DNA of 6,088 bases from Pseudomonas sp. GTDB taxonomy: Bacteria > Pseudomonadota > Gammaproteobacteria > Pseudomonadales > Pseudomonadaceae. The first letter of the stretch is position 1, and each line of letters starts with the position of its first letter. Below are positions 1-4,927 of the stretch, one piece after another. The stretch spans positions 1-6,088 of the forward strand of contig DPSI01000440.1 in assembly GCA_003527165.1 (NCBI GenBank), given 5' to 3'. The notes beneath the pieces are model-generated. The model was given only the letters and a program-made list of their open reading frames with translations, made no database searches and was not told where the DNA came from. The translations under genes and the position numbers were made by a program.

Positions 1-283
1 CGTCGTTCAGGCTGATATAGACCGCATCCTTGCCGAGTGCGGCACTGGCAATGGTGGCGCCGCGCAGATCGCTCATCAACACGGAGAGATCCTGGCGATT
101 GGCTTGCCAGGGATCGGTGGATTCCTGCAGGGCTTCGAGCATGCTGGCCGCGGCGCCTGTCGCAGGGGCGGGCGGGACGGCGGGCTTGAATTGCCAGTAG
201 GCCAGGCAAGCGGCAACGGCCAGCACCAGCAATACGGAGAGCACAGGGCCGCGGCGGCCTTGTAACAGACGTGGTGTTTTCAT
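1..283 (-). CDS. N-terminus of an unidentified single-pass membrane protein (partial, runs off the left edge)
   Basis: An open frame starts with ATG at 283-281 and stays open for 94 codons to the window edge, so the C-terminus is missing. It begins MKTPRLLQGRRGPVLSVLLV. A short basic stretch (residues 1-12) precedes a hydrophobic helix at about 13-30, then a Pro/Ala-rich linker (about 33-47) and a mostly hydrophilic region ending in KDAVYISLND. This is the layout of an inner-membrane anchor with the rest in the periplasm (positive-inside inference). No lipobox is evident. The Shine-Dalgarno is weak (GGA, 6 nt before ATG) and lies just after a stem-loop at 294-309. A 64-codon frame upstream (474-280) ends in an ATGA overlap with this start, but nothing else supports it as a gene. 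I do not recognise the family. The post-helix segment vaguely resembles the small periplasmic domain of FtsH-like proteins, which is a guess only. Confidence 0.6.
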   Translation of the reverse strand, partial: MKTPRLLQGRRGPVLSVLLVLAVAACLAYWQFKPAVPPAPATGAAASMLEALQESTDPWQANRQDLSVLMSDLRGATIASAALGKDAVYISLND

Positions 284-293
284 TTCACATCCA

Positions 294-309
294 ATCGGGG
301 AAGCCCGAT
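294..309 (-). promoter_or_regulatory. Stem-loop in the leader just before the edge gene's ribosome site
   Basis: On the minus strand the bases read ATCGGG-CTTC-CCCGAT, a perfect 6-bp stem with a 4-nt loop. The hairpin ends 10 nt before the ATG at 283 and directly abuts the weak GGA Shine-Dalgarno. It could affect ribosome access or mRNA stability. The structure is seen in the sequence; any regulatory role is inference. Confidence 0.35.
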
Positions 310-311
310 GT

Positions 312-350
312 TTTGACAAACAACCGCCCGGAGGGCGGACCACAGTTGTT
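312..350 (-). terminator. Probable intrinsic (rho-independent) terminator
   Basis: On the minus strand CCGCCC-TCC-GGGCGG (338-324) forms a 6-bp GC stem with a 3-nt loop and is followed at once by the U-rich TTGTTTGT. An outer AACAAC (350-345) can pair with GTTGTT (324-319), which extends the hairpin in the usual A-tract/U-tract manner. It probably ends transcripts arriving from the dehydrogenase operon, about 425 nt after the cytochrome stop. Because it is only about 40 nt before the next start codon, an attenuator role for that gene is also possible. The plus-strand side lacks a T-tract. Confidence 0.6.
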
Positions 351-352
351 CA

Positions 353-387
353 CGGGGAAGCCCCGCAAGCGCCAATAGCGTGGCGCT
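353..387 (-). promoter_or_regulatory. Two further small stem-loops upstream of the terminator
   Basis: Two adjacent hairpins are visible: cgggg-aag-ccccg at 353-365 (5-bp stem) and agcgcca-atagcg-tggcgct at 368-387 (perfect 7-bp stem, 6-nt loop). With the stems at 324-338 and 294-309 they make four consecutive hairpins in about 95 nt. I do not match the set to a known riboswitch. Neither hairpin is followed by a U-tract. They may be a structured leader or simply chance pairing in GC-rich DNA. Confidence 0.3.
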
Positions 388-419
388 GGGCAGTACGGGC
401 TTTGTGGGATGCGATTTAT

Positions 420-578
420 ATGCCGGACTGCGGGTCGGGCTCTTCGGCTCCGATAGCCGGCGAGGATACGGCAAGTGCCATCATGCGCGCGGCTTCACGA
501 CGAATGGCGGGCGGGTTTGCGACGAATGACCGTTCGGTCGTGGAACGAAACGGTCGTGACGAACCGCAGATTGCGTGA
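420..578 (+). CDS. Possible small ORF, 52 codons, unrecognised (doubtful)
   Basis: A plus-strand frame begins with ATG at 420-422 and ends with TGA at 576-578, giving a mostly polar, Ala/Arg-rich peptide starting MPDCGSGSSA and ending GRDEPQIA. GGGA about 9 nt upstream (within gtgggatgcg) could act as a weak ribosome site. I see no signal peptide, membrane helix or known motif. It is the only small frame here running opposite to its neighbours. GC-rich spacer DNA throws up open frames of this length by chance, so I regard it as probably not a gene and record it for comparison against relatives. Confidence 0.15.
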   Translation: MPDCGSGSSAPIAGEDTASAIMRAASRRMAGGFATNDRSVVERNGRDEPQIA

Positions 579-599
579 GTGGGATCGGGCCGGGCAGCC

Positions 600-714
600 C
601 CTCCCAACACTTCTGGTCGCTCGTTGGATGTCGCTCAGCTTGCGTGCGACGCTCGACCTCGACAATGGTTTCCGGCGTCACGCCGTAAAGCTGACTACCA
701 GCCTGGCGATGGGC
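600..714 (-). pseudogene. Relict C-terminal fragment resembling the cytochrome c tail
   Basis: Read on the minus strand from 714, this frame gives AHRQAGSQLYGVTPETIVEV and then ERRTQAERH. The intact cytochrome ends GSQSGDLTPETIAERREQGH. The spacing between GSQ and TPETI (four residues) is the same in both, and the DNA shares ctcg(a/g)caatggtttccgg at 658-675 and 796-813 with one mismatch in 18. The fragment frame has a TGA at 717-715 and otherwise runs open to a stop at 483-481. There is no heme motif and no credible start. The simplest reading is the decayed 3' end of a second, related cytochrome gene, or a partial tandem duplication. The copy has diverged well beyond a recent duplication. 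Homology rests on a short match and should be treated as likely, not proven. Confidence 0.4.
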
Positions 715-751
715 TCACCTGAGCAGCCCGACCGACCTGCTGCTCAGGTGA
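715..751 (-). terminator. Perfect 13-bp hairpin just after the cytochrome gene (terminator-like, no U-tract)
   Basis: tcacctgagcagc (715-727) and gctgctcaggtga (739-751) are perfect reverse complements around an 11-nt loop. The stem starts 24 nt after the cytochrome stop codon. A stem this long and exact is unlikely by chance at a gene's 3' end. On the minus strand it is followed by GCCCATCGCC, not a T-run, so it is not a textbook intrinsic terminator. It may protect the mRNA 3' end, aid termination, or be a remnant of a palindromic repeat. It also lies exactly at the edge of the relict cytochrome fragment. Confidence 0.4.
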
Positions 752-774
752 CTTTCGATGCCTACCTCTCGGTT

Positions 775-2019
775 TCAGTGCCCTTGCTCGCGTCGCTCGG
801 CAATGGTTTCCGGGGTAAGGTCGCCCGACTGCGAACCGAAGTGGCCGAGCATGAAGTTGCTCAGTGCTGAGACCTCCCGATCGTTGAAGTGGCGACTGAA
901 GGCCGGCATCAGGTGGTGTCCGCTTGGCCCGTGCAGGGCGTCGCCGTTGAGTATCACCTGGACCAGATTGAGCCCCTGTGGATCGTTCAGCGTGCGCAGG
1001 CCGCGTAGCGAGGCGTAGTCGCTCTGGCGTCCGCTGCCGTCCCACTGGTGGCAGCTGGCGCAGGTATCGGCGAACAGCTTCTGCCCCAACGGATGAGCGG
1101 TCTCGGCCGGTGGTTCGTTCGCCAGCGCCTTTTCATCGGGTCGTTTGACCTCCGCTGGCTGGCCGGGCACTGACTTGAGGTAGGCCACCATCGCCTGGAT
1201 ATCCTCCGGCGTCAGGTGCCGCAGGCTGTGGTTGACCACTTCGGCCATCGGCCCGCCCGCCACGCCGTAACCCGGCGCGACGCCCGTGGCCAGGTAGCTG
1301 GCCAGTGCCTCGTCTGGCCAGCCACCGATGCCGCTCTGTTCGTCACCGGTAATGTTCCAGGCGGCCCAGCCCTGGATAGTGGCGCCGCCGAGGGCTTTGG
1401 ATCCGCTCCTGGCCTGCAGCAGATTGCGCGGGGTGTGGCACTCGCCGCAGTGGCCAGGGCCTTCAACCAGATAGGCGCCGCGGTTCCACTGCTCGGATTG
1501 CTCGGGATCCGGCTCGAAGCGTTCATCATCGAGAAACAGCAGATTCCACAGGGCGATGCCCCAACGCTGGTTGAACGGGAAGCCAATGTCGTTTTCCCTG
1601 TTTGGCTGGTTCACCGGCTCCAGGCTGAACAGGTAGGCCTTGATCGCCAGGATGTCCTCGCGCGGCATCAGGGTATAGGAGGTGTAGGGGAAGGCCGGAT
1701 AATAGTGGCGGCCATCCGGGCCGATGCCTTGCTGCATGGCCTCGACGAATTCGTCGTCGCTCCAGTTGCCGATGCCGGTCTCCTTGTCCGGGGTGATATT
1801 GGTGGAATAGAGGGTGCCGAACGGCATTTTCACCGGTAGGCCACCGGCGTAGGGCTTGCCGCCTTCGGTGACGTGGCAGGCCAGGCAGTCGGCGGCGCGG
1901 GTCAGGTATTCGCCGCGTTCGAGCAGCGCCTGATCAGGCTGTTGTTGTGCCAAAGCCGCCGCGCTGGACAGCGCCAGCGCAGCGCCCAGCAGGCTGCCCA
2001 GGGTGAGTCGGTTATTCAT
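775..2019 (-). CDS. Triheme cytochrome c subunit of a periplasmic molybdenum hydroxylase
   Basis: This 414-residue protein carries electrons from the molybdenum hydroxylase encoded just upstream into the respiratory chain. A Sec signal peptide (MNNRLTLGSLLGAALALSSA, probable cleavage after ALA at 22-24) sends it to the periplasm. Three c-type heme sites are visible: CLACH at 45-49, CGECH at 191-195 and CASCH at 320-324. Met65 (KMPFGT), Met258 (GGPMAE) and Met371 (HLMPAF) are plausible sixth ligands. Length and three-domain layout fit the cytochrome subunits of membrane-bound alcohol and aldehyde dehydrogenases. No C-terminal membrane helix is obvious. The frame is open to a TTG at 2034, but ATG at 2019 is chosen because GAGGA (2032-2028), overlapping the upstream TGA, sits 8 nt before it and the signal peptide starts there. 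It is the last gene of the operon, 11 nt after the Mo subunit. Confidence 0.93.
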   Translation of the reverse strand: MNNRLTLGSLLGAALALSSAAALAQQQPDQALLERGEYLTRAADCLACHVTEGGKPYAGGLPVKMPFGTLYSTNITPDKETGIGNWSDDEFVEAMQQGIGPDGRHYYPAFPYTSYTLMPREDILAIKAYLFSLEPVNQPNRENDIGFPFNQRWGIALWNLLFLDDERFEPDPEQSEQWNRGAYLVEGPGHCGECHTPRNLLQARSGSKALGGATIQGWAAWNITGDEQSGIGGWPDEALASYLATGVAPGYGVAGGPMAEVVNHSLRHLTPEDIQAMVAYLKSVPGQPAEVKRPDEKALANEPPAETAHPLGQKLFADTCASCHQWDGSGRQSDYASLRGLRTLNDPQGLNLVQVILNGDALHGPSGHHLMPAFSRHFNDREVSALSNFMLGHFGSQSGDLTPETIAERREQGH

Positions 2020-2027
2020 GCTGGGTG

Positions 2028-2033
2028 TCCTCA
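2028..2033 (-). promoter_or_regulatory. Ribosome site overlapping the Mo-subunit stop; fixes the cytochrome start
   Basis: On the minus strand TGA (2033-2031) runs straight into GGA, forming GAGGA at 2032-2028. This lies 8 nt before ATG 2019-2017. The geometry favours translational coupling and rules against the upstream TTG at 2034, which has no correctly spaced site. Confidence 0.7.
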
Positions 2034-4229
2034 AATCACGTAGTAGCCGGCGCGAGCCAGGGGCAGGCGGCGTATGCGGGTGCCGCTGGCTGCGGCGAGA
2101 GCGTTGACCAGAGCCGGGGCGATCATTGCCGTGCCGGCCTCGCCGACCCCGCCGGGCGCTTCGCGGCTCTCGACGATGTGGGTCTCCACTGGCGGCGCTT
2201 CGCTGATCCGCAGCTGGCGGTAATCATGGAAGTTGGTCTGCTCGACGCGGCCTTGGCTGACGGTGATCTCGTTGAACAGCGCCGCAGACAGACCGAACAG
2301 CGTCCCGCCCTCGATCTGCGATTTGACGGACACCGGGTTCATCACCTGACCGCAATCGATCGCTACCACCAAGCGCTTGAGCTTGATGCCCTTGTCCTCG
2401 GTGACCTGCAGTTCGACCACGGTGGCCAGGAAGCTACCGAAGACCTCCTGCACCGCCACGCCGCGGCCGTGTCCGGCCTCCAGTGGTTCGCTCCATCCCG
2501 CCTGTTCGGCGGCGAGGCGCAGCACCGCCTGGGCACGTGGATGGCTGCCGAGCAGTGCCATGCGGTACTCCACCGGGTCGCGGTCGACGCTGCGTGCCAG
2601 TTCATCGATGAAGCTTTCCAGCATGTAAGTGCTGCGCAGCGGGCCCACACCGCGCCACCAGGACTGGTGCAAGGCCTTGGGCGGCACCGGCACGTAGTTC
2701 ACGCGCAGGTTCTGCATAGCGTAGATCGGATGCATGGCCACCTCGACCGCATCGCCATCGAGGCCGTTCTCGGGCACGGCGGCCGGCGCAAAGCGCGCCA
2801 GCACCGAGGCGCCGGCAATGCTGTGACGCCAGCCCAGAAGGCGACCCTCGGCATCCAACGCCGCGGCGAGACGGTCGATGTAATGCGGGCGGTACATGTC
2901 GTGGGTAGTGTCTTCCTCTCGTAGCCAGGTCAGCTTGATCGGGTAGTCCACCTTCGCCGCGATGGCCACGGCCTGGCTGATGTAGTCGACCTCCAGACGG
3001 CGGCCGAAGGCGCCGCCGATGAGCTGATTGTTGACGATGACCTGTTCCGCCGGCCGGCCCGAGGCTTCGGCGGCAGCGGTCTGCGCACGCACCGGCACCT
3101 GGGTGCCGACCCAGAGCTCCACTGCGTCGGGACGAACCTGTGCGACACAAGTCATGGGTTCCAGCGCCGCGTGGGCGAGGAAGGGCATCTCGTACTCGGC
3201 CTCGAAGGTCTTCGCCGCGTCTTTCAGCGCCTGGTCGATATCGCCCTGTTCGTTGGCGATGGCGCCGGGCTTGTCCAGCGCGTCTTTGATCTCGCGCTCC
3301 ATCTGCGCCGAGTCGATGCCTGCGTTGTCGCCATAATCCCACTCGATCTCCAGCGCGCGCACGCCGGAAAACGCCGCCCAGGTGTGCTCGCCGATCACCG
3401 CCACGGCGCTATCCAGGCGGATCACCTCGAGTACGCCGGGAACCTTGCGCGCGGCGCGATCATCGACCGTACGGACGGTGCCGCCAATCACCGGACAGGC
3501 GCGGGCCGAGGCGTGTTTCATCCCGGGCACCACCAGGTCGATGGTGAAACGAGCCGTGCCGTCGACTTTCGCCGGGGTGTCCAGGCGCCGGGTGGGCTTG
3601 CCGATCAGCTTGAACTGCTCGGCGGGCTTGAGTGGAATGTTTTCCGGTACCGGCAGCTTCGAGGCGTCCTCGACCAGCTCGCCATAGCCGAAACTCTGGC
3701 CATCGGTGCCGAGCACGCGGCCATTCTCGACGCGCAACTGATCGGCGCCAACTTGCCAGCGTTGTGCGGCGGCCTGGATCAGCAGCAGACGCGCCGCCGC
3801 ACCGGCCTGGCGCAGCGGCTCCCAGTTACTGCGGATCGAGGTCGAGCCGCCGGTGGCTTGGAAATTCAGCAACTTGTCGTTGTAGATCGCTTCGTTCGGT
3901 GGTGCTTCCTTCAGAGTGATCTGGTCGAGGCCGATCTCCAGCTCTTCGGCCACCATCACCGCCAGCCCACTCTGGGCGCCCTGGCCCATCTCGATTTTCG
4001 GTACGGTGAAGACCACCCGGCCGTCGCGGTCGATGCTGATGAAGGCGTCCAGCGCGGTGGCGTTGGACATCGGCTGGTCTTCCGGCCCTTCGTTGAGGAC
4101 CTGTTCGGCGAAACTGCGTCCGGCGAAGGGCAGCGAGAAGCCGATTACCAGCCCGCCCAGGGCCAGGCTGCCTACCTTGAGGAGATTGCGCCGCGAAGGG
4201 GATTGCAGGGTTGTGTCAGGGTTGGCCAT
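2031..4229 (-). CDS. Molybdopterin-binding catalytic subunit, isoquinoline 1-oxidoreductase beta / aldehyde dehydrogenase type
   Basis: This 732-residue large subunit of the xanthine dehydrogenase superfamily (IorB/AldH-like) hydroxylates a substrate such as an aldehyde or N-heteroaromatic at a Mo-cytosine-dinucleotide-type cofactor. A twin-arginine signal (SRRNLLKVG, Arg13-Arg14, then a hydrophobic stretch 20-36) implies export of the folded, cofactor-loaded protein. Family landmarks are EMGQGAQSG (80-88), GGAFGRR (405-411), WWRGVGP (524-530) and GGVGEAGT (693-700), where Glu697 is the expected catalytic base. Length fits the family. No cytochrome domain is fused, unlike NicB; that role falls to the next gene. 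The frame extends to ATG 4244 (adding MRRRE), which overlaps the upstream stop. ATG 4229 is preferred: GAGGAGG sits 6 nt before it and the Tat motif then lies close to the start. Public entries often say isoquinoline oxidoreductase, but the true substrate is unknown. Confidence 0.93.
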   Translation of the reverse strand: MANPDTTLQSPSRRNLLKVGSLALGGLVIGFSLPFAGRSFAEQVLNEGPEDQPMSNATALDAFISIDRDGRVVFTVPKIEMGQGAQSGLAVMVAEELEIGLDQITLKEAPPNEAIYNDKLLNFQATGGSTSIRSNWEPLRQAGAAARLLLIQAAAQRWQVGADQLRVENGRVLGTDGQSFGYGELVEDASKLPVPENIPLKPAEQFKLIGKPTRRLDTPAKVDGTARFTIDLVVPGMKHASARACPVIGGTVRTVDDRAARKVPGVLEVIRLDSAVAVIGEHTWAAFSGVRALEIEWDYGDNAGIDSAQMEREIKDALDKPGAIANEQGDIDQALKDAAKTFEAEYEMPFLAHAALEPMTCVAQVRPDAVELWVGTQVPVRAQTAAAEASGRPAEQVIVNNQLIGGAFGRRLEVDYISQAVAIAAKVDYPIKLTWLREEDTTHDMYRPHYIDRLAAALDAEGRLLGWRHSIAGASVLARFAPAAVPENGLDGDAVEVAMHPIYAMQNLRVNYVPVPPKALHQSWWRGVGPLRSTYMLESFIDELARSVDRDPVEYRMALLGSHPRAQAVLRLAAEQAGWSEPLEAGHGRGVAVQEVFGSFLATVVELQVTEDKGIKLKRLVVAIDCGQVMNPVSVKSQIEGGTLFGLSAALFNEITVSQGRVEQTNFHDYRQLRISEAPPVETHIVESREAPGGVGEAGTAMIAPALVNALAAASGTRIRRLPLARAGYYVI

Positions 4230-4235
4230 CTCTCG

Positions 4236-4242
4236 CCTCCTC
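4236..4242 (-). promoter_or_regulatory. Strong ribosome site overlapping the Fe-S subunit stop; fixes the Mo-subunit start
   Basis: GAGGAGG on the minus strand (4242-4236) overlaps the TGA of the small subunit (4243-4241) and lies 6 nt upstream of ATG 4229-4227. The longer ATG at 4244 would place this site inside the coding sequence. The layout matches the next junction at 2033-2019, suggesting coupled translation of the three subunits. Confidence 0.75.
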
Positions 4243-4693
4243 ATGCCTGGGCGACGCGCTTGATGGCGCTGCGAATGCGGGTGTAGGTGCAGCAGCGGCA
4301 GAGATTGCCGGCCATGCCCTGATCGATGGTCTGGTCATCGGGCTGCGGGTTCTTTTCCAGCAGCGCGACGGCGGACATGATCTGCCCGCATTGGCAATAA
4401 CCGCACTGCACGACCTCGTCCTCCAGCCAGGCCTGTTGCACCTGCTGGCCGAGATCGGTTTCGCCGATGCTCTCGATGGTCACCACCTTGCGGCCCTTCA
4501 CCTCGCCGATCGGCAGCACGCACGAGCGCGCCGCCTGACCATCGAGGTGGACGGTGCAGGCGCCGCACTGGGCGATGCCGCAACCGTATTTGCTGCCCGT
4601 CAGCCCCAGCACATCGCGCAGGACCCAGAGCAGGGGCATATCCTCGGGGACGTCGACTTCGAGGTCGGCGCCATTGATTGAAAGTGTCAGCAT
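4241..4693 (-). CDS. [2Fe-2S] electron-transfer subunit of the molybdenum hydroxylase (IorA/AldF-like)
   Basis: A 150-residue small subunit with the two-cluster layout of the xanthine dehydrogenase superfamily. The N-terminal ferredoxin-like domain (1-75) carries Cys38, Cys43, Cys46 and Cys58 ([10 protein letters not shown]...SC). The C-terminal helical domain carries Cys97, Cys100, Cys132 and Cys134 (QCGYC...LCRC), next to the Mo cofactor. It relays electrons from the Mo subunit to the cytochrome. It has no signal peptide, so it is expected to be co-exported with the Tat-tagged large subunit. Two additional cysteines, Cys102 (CGYCQCGQ) and Cys135 (CRCCTY), occupy places where relatives usually have Ser/Pro and Gly. 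First gene of the operon: GAGG (4705-4702) lies 8 nt before ATG 4693. Family assignment is secure; the substrate is not. Confidence 0.94.
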   Translation of the reverse strand: MLTLSINGADLEVDVPEDMPLLWVLRDVLGLTGSKYGCGIAQCGACTVHLDGQAARSCVLPIGEVKGRKVVTIESIGETDLGQQVQQAWLEDEVVQCGYCQCGQIMSAVALLEKNPQPDDQTIDQGMAGNLCRCCTYTRIRSAIKRVAQA

Positions 4694-4858
4694 GGATAGG
4701 ACCTCACGTCAGGCTCTAGCAGGCCCCTGAAAAACGCTGCATTGGCAAAACTGCGTTGAAAACAGGCTTGTCGTGCCTGCCACGCCTACGTTTTCAAAGA
4801 CCTGCTTATGCGGCGCGCTTATGGTTGGTTTGATGCGCGCTCTAGAACGAGACAACAG
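4694..4858 (-). other. Operon upstream region; no clear promoter recognised
   Basis: This spacer must hold the operon promoter unless transcription reads through from apbC. I searched the minus strand for sigma70 and sigma54 patterns. TTGAAA at about 4798-4793 lacks a partner -10, and TGGCA near 4782 lacks the matching GC element at sigma54 spacing. Much of the stretch is occupied by the palindromic repeat at 4718-4806. The motif gctctag occurs at 4713-4719 and again at 4839-4845. Confidence 0.4.
4718..4806. repeat. MITE-like imperfect palindromic element
   Basis: gcaggcccctgaaaaacg (4719-4736) is matched on the other strand by cgttttcaaagacctgc (4789-4805): 14 of 17 positions agree, with three C/T changes and one extra A. 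A third, direct copy of the core (gttgaaaac, 4755-4763) lies inside and pairs exactly with gttttcaac-like bases as ttgaaaac/gttttcaa (4756-4763/4790-4797). A small inner hairpin caggc/gcctg (4763-4767/4775-4779) sits at the centre. Nested inverted repeats of about 90 bp with no coding content fit a small non-autonomous or REP-like intergenic element. It probably recurs elsewhere in the genome, which cannot be checked here. Confidence 0.5.
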
Positions 4859-4881
4859 GCGAGGCGAAAGTTGCCCCTCGC
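4859..4881 (-). terminator. Candidate terminator downstream of apbC
   Basis: gcgagg (4859-4864) pairs with cctcgc (4876-4881) around an 11-nt loop whose ends can add further pairs. On the minus strand the stem is followed by CTGTTGTCT, a weak U-rich tail. It begins 46 nt past the apbC stop codon and would separate apbC from the dehydrogenase operon. Modest stem and imperfect tail keep confidence low. Confidence 0.4.
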
Positions 4882-4927
4882 GGTGCAATAAAAAGTGCCA
4901 ACGTATCGGAGTGATCCGCTGCTTCGC

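Larger units (their letters stand above)
284..714. other. Region without a convincing gene between the cytochrome operon and the edge gene
   Basis: Short frames exist on both strands here, but none has a good ribosome site together with a recognisable product. Reading from high to low coordinates, the region holds a decayed cytochrome-like stretch (about 600-714), local short repeats such as cggtcgtg at 535-542 and 551-558, and gaccgtt/aacggtc inverted at 528-534/549-555. A possible 52-codon plus-strand ORF lies at 420-578. A run of small stem-loops between 294 and 387 includes a good minus-strand terminator. A TATAAAT string at about 414-420 (minus strand) resembles a -10 box, but no -35 box sits at the right distance, so no promoter is called. 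Confidence 0.6.

Noticed and set aside
280..474. Minus-strand 64-codon frame ending in an ATGA overlap with the edge gene
   Set aside because: The overlap is suggestive of coupling, but the frame runs through all four stem-loops and the terminator, so it is better explained as non-coding leader.
475..870. Plus-strand open frame of 131 codons
   Set aside because: It overlaps the cytochrome C-terminus on the other strand, crosses the 13-bp palindrome and the fossil fragment, and has no recognisable features.
1216..1839. Plus-strand open frame of 207 codons
   Set aside because: It is the antisense shadow of the triheme cytochrome gene, whose three CxxCH motifs establish the real coding strand.
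2025..2924. Plus-strand open frame of 299 codons
   Set aside because: It overlaps the 3' half of the Mo subunit on the opposite strand, has no motifs, and is typical of third-position GC bias.
3171..4286. Long plus-strand open frame (371 codons) opposite the Mo subunit
   Set aside because: It lies antisense to a gene with secure family motifs. Its composition is that of a GC-rich shadow frame and no domain is recognisable.
4782..4798. Possible sigma54 or sigma70 promoter in the palindromic repeat
   Set aside because: TGGCA and TTGAAA strings are present, but neither has a partner element at the required spacing.
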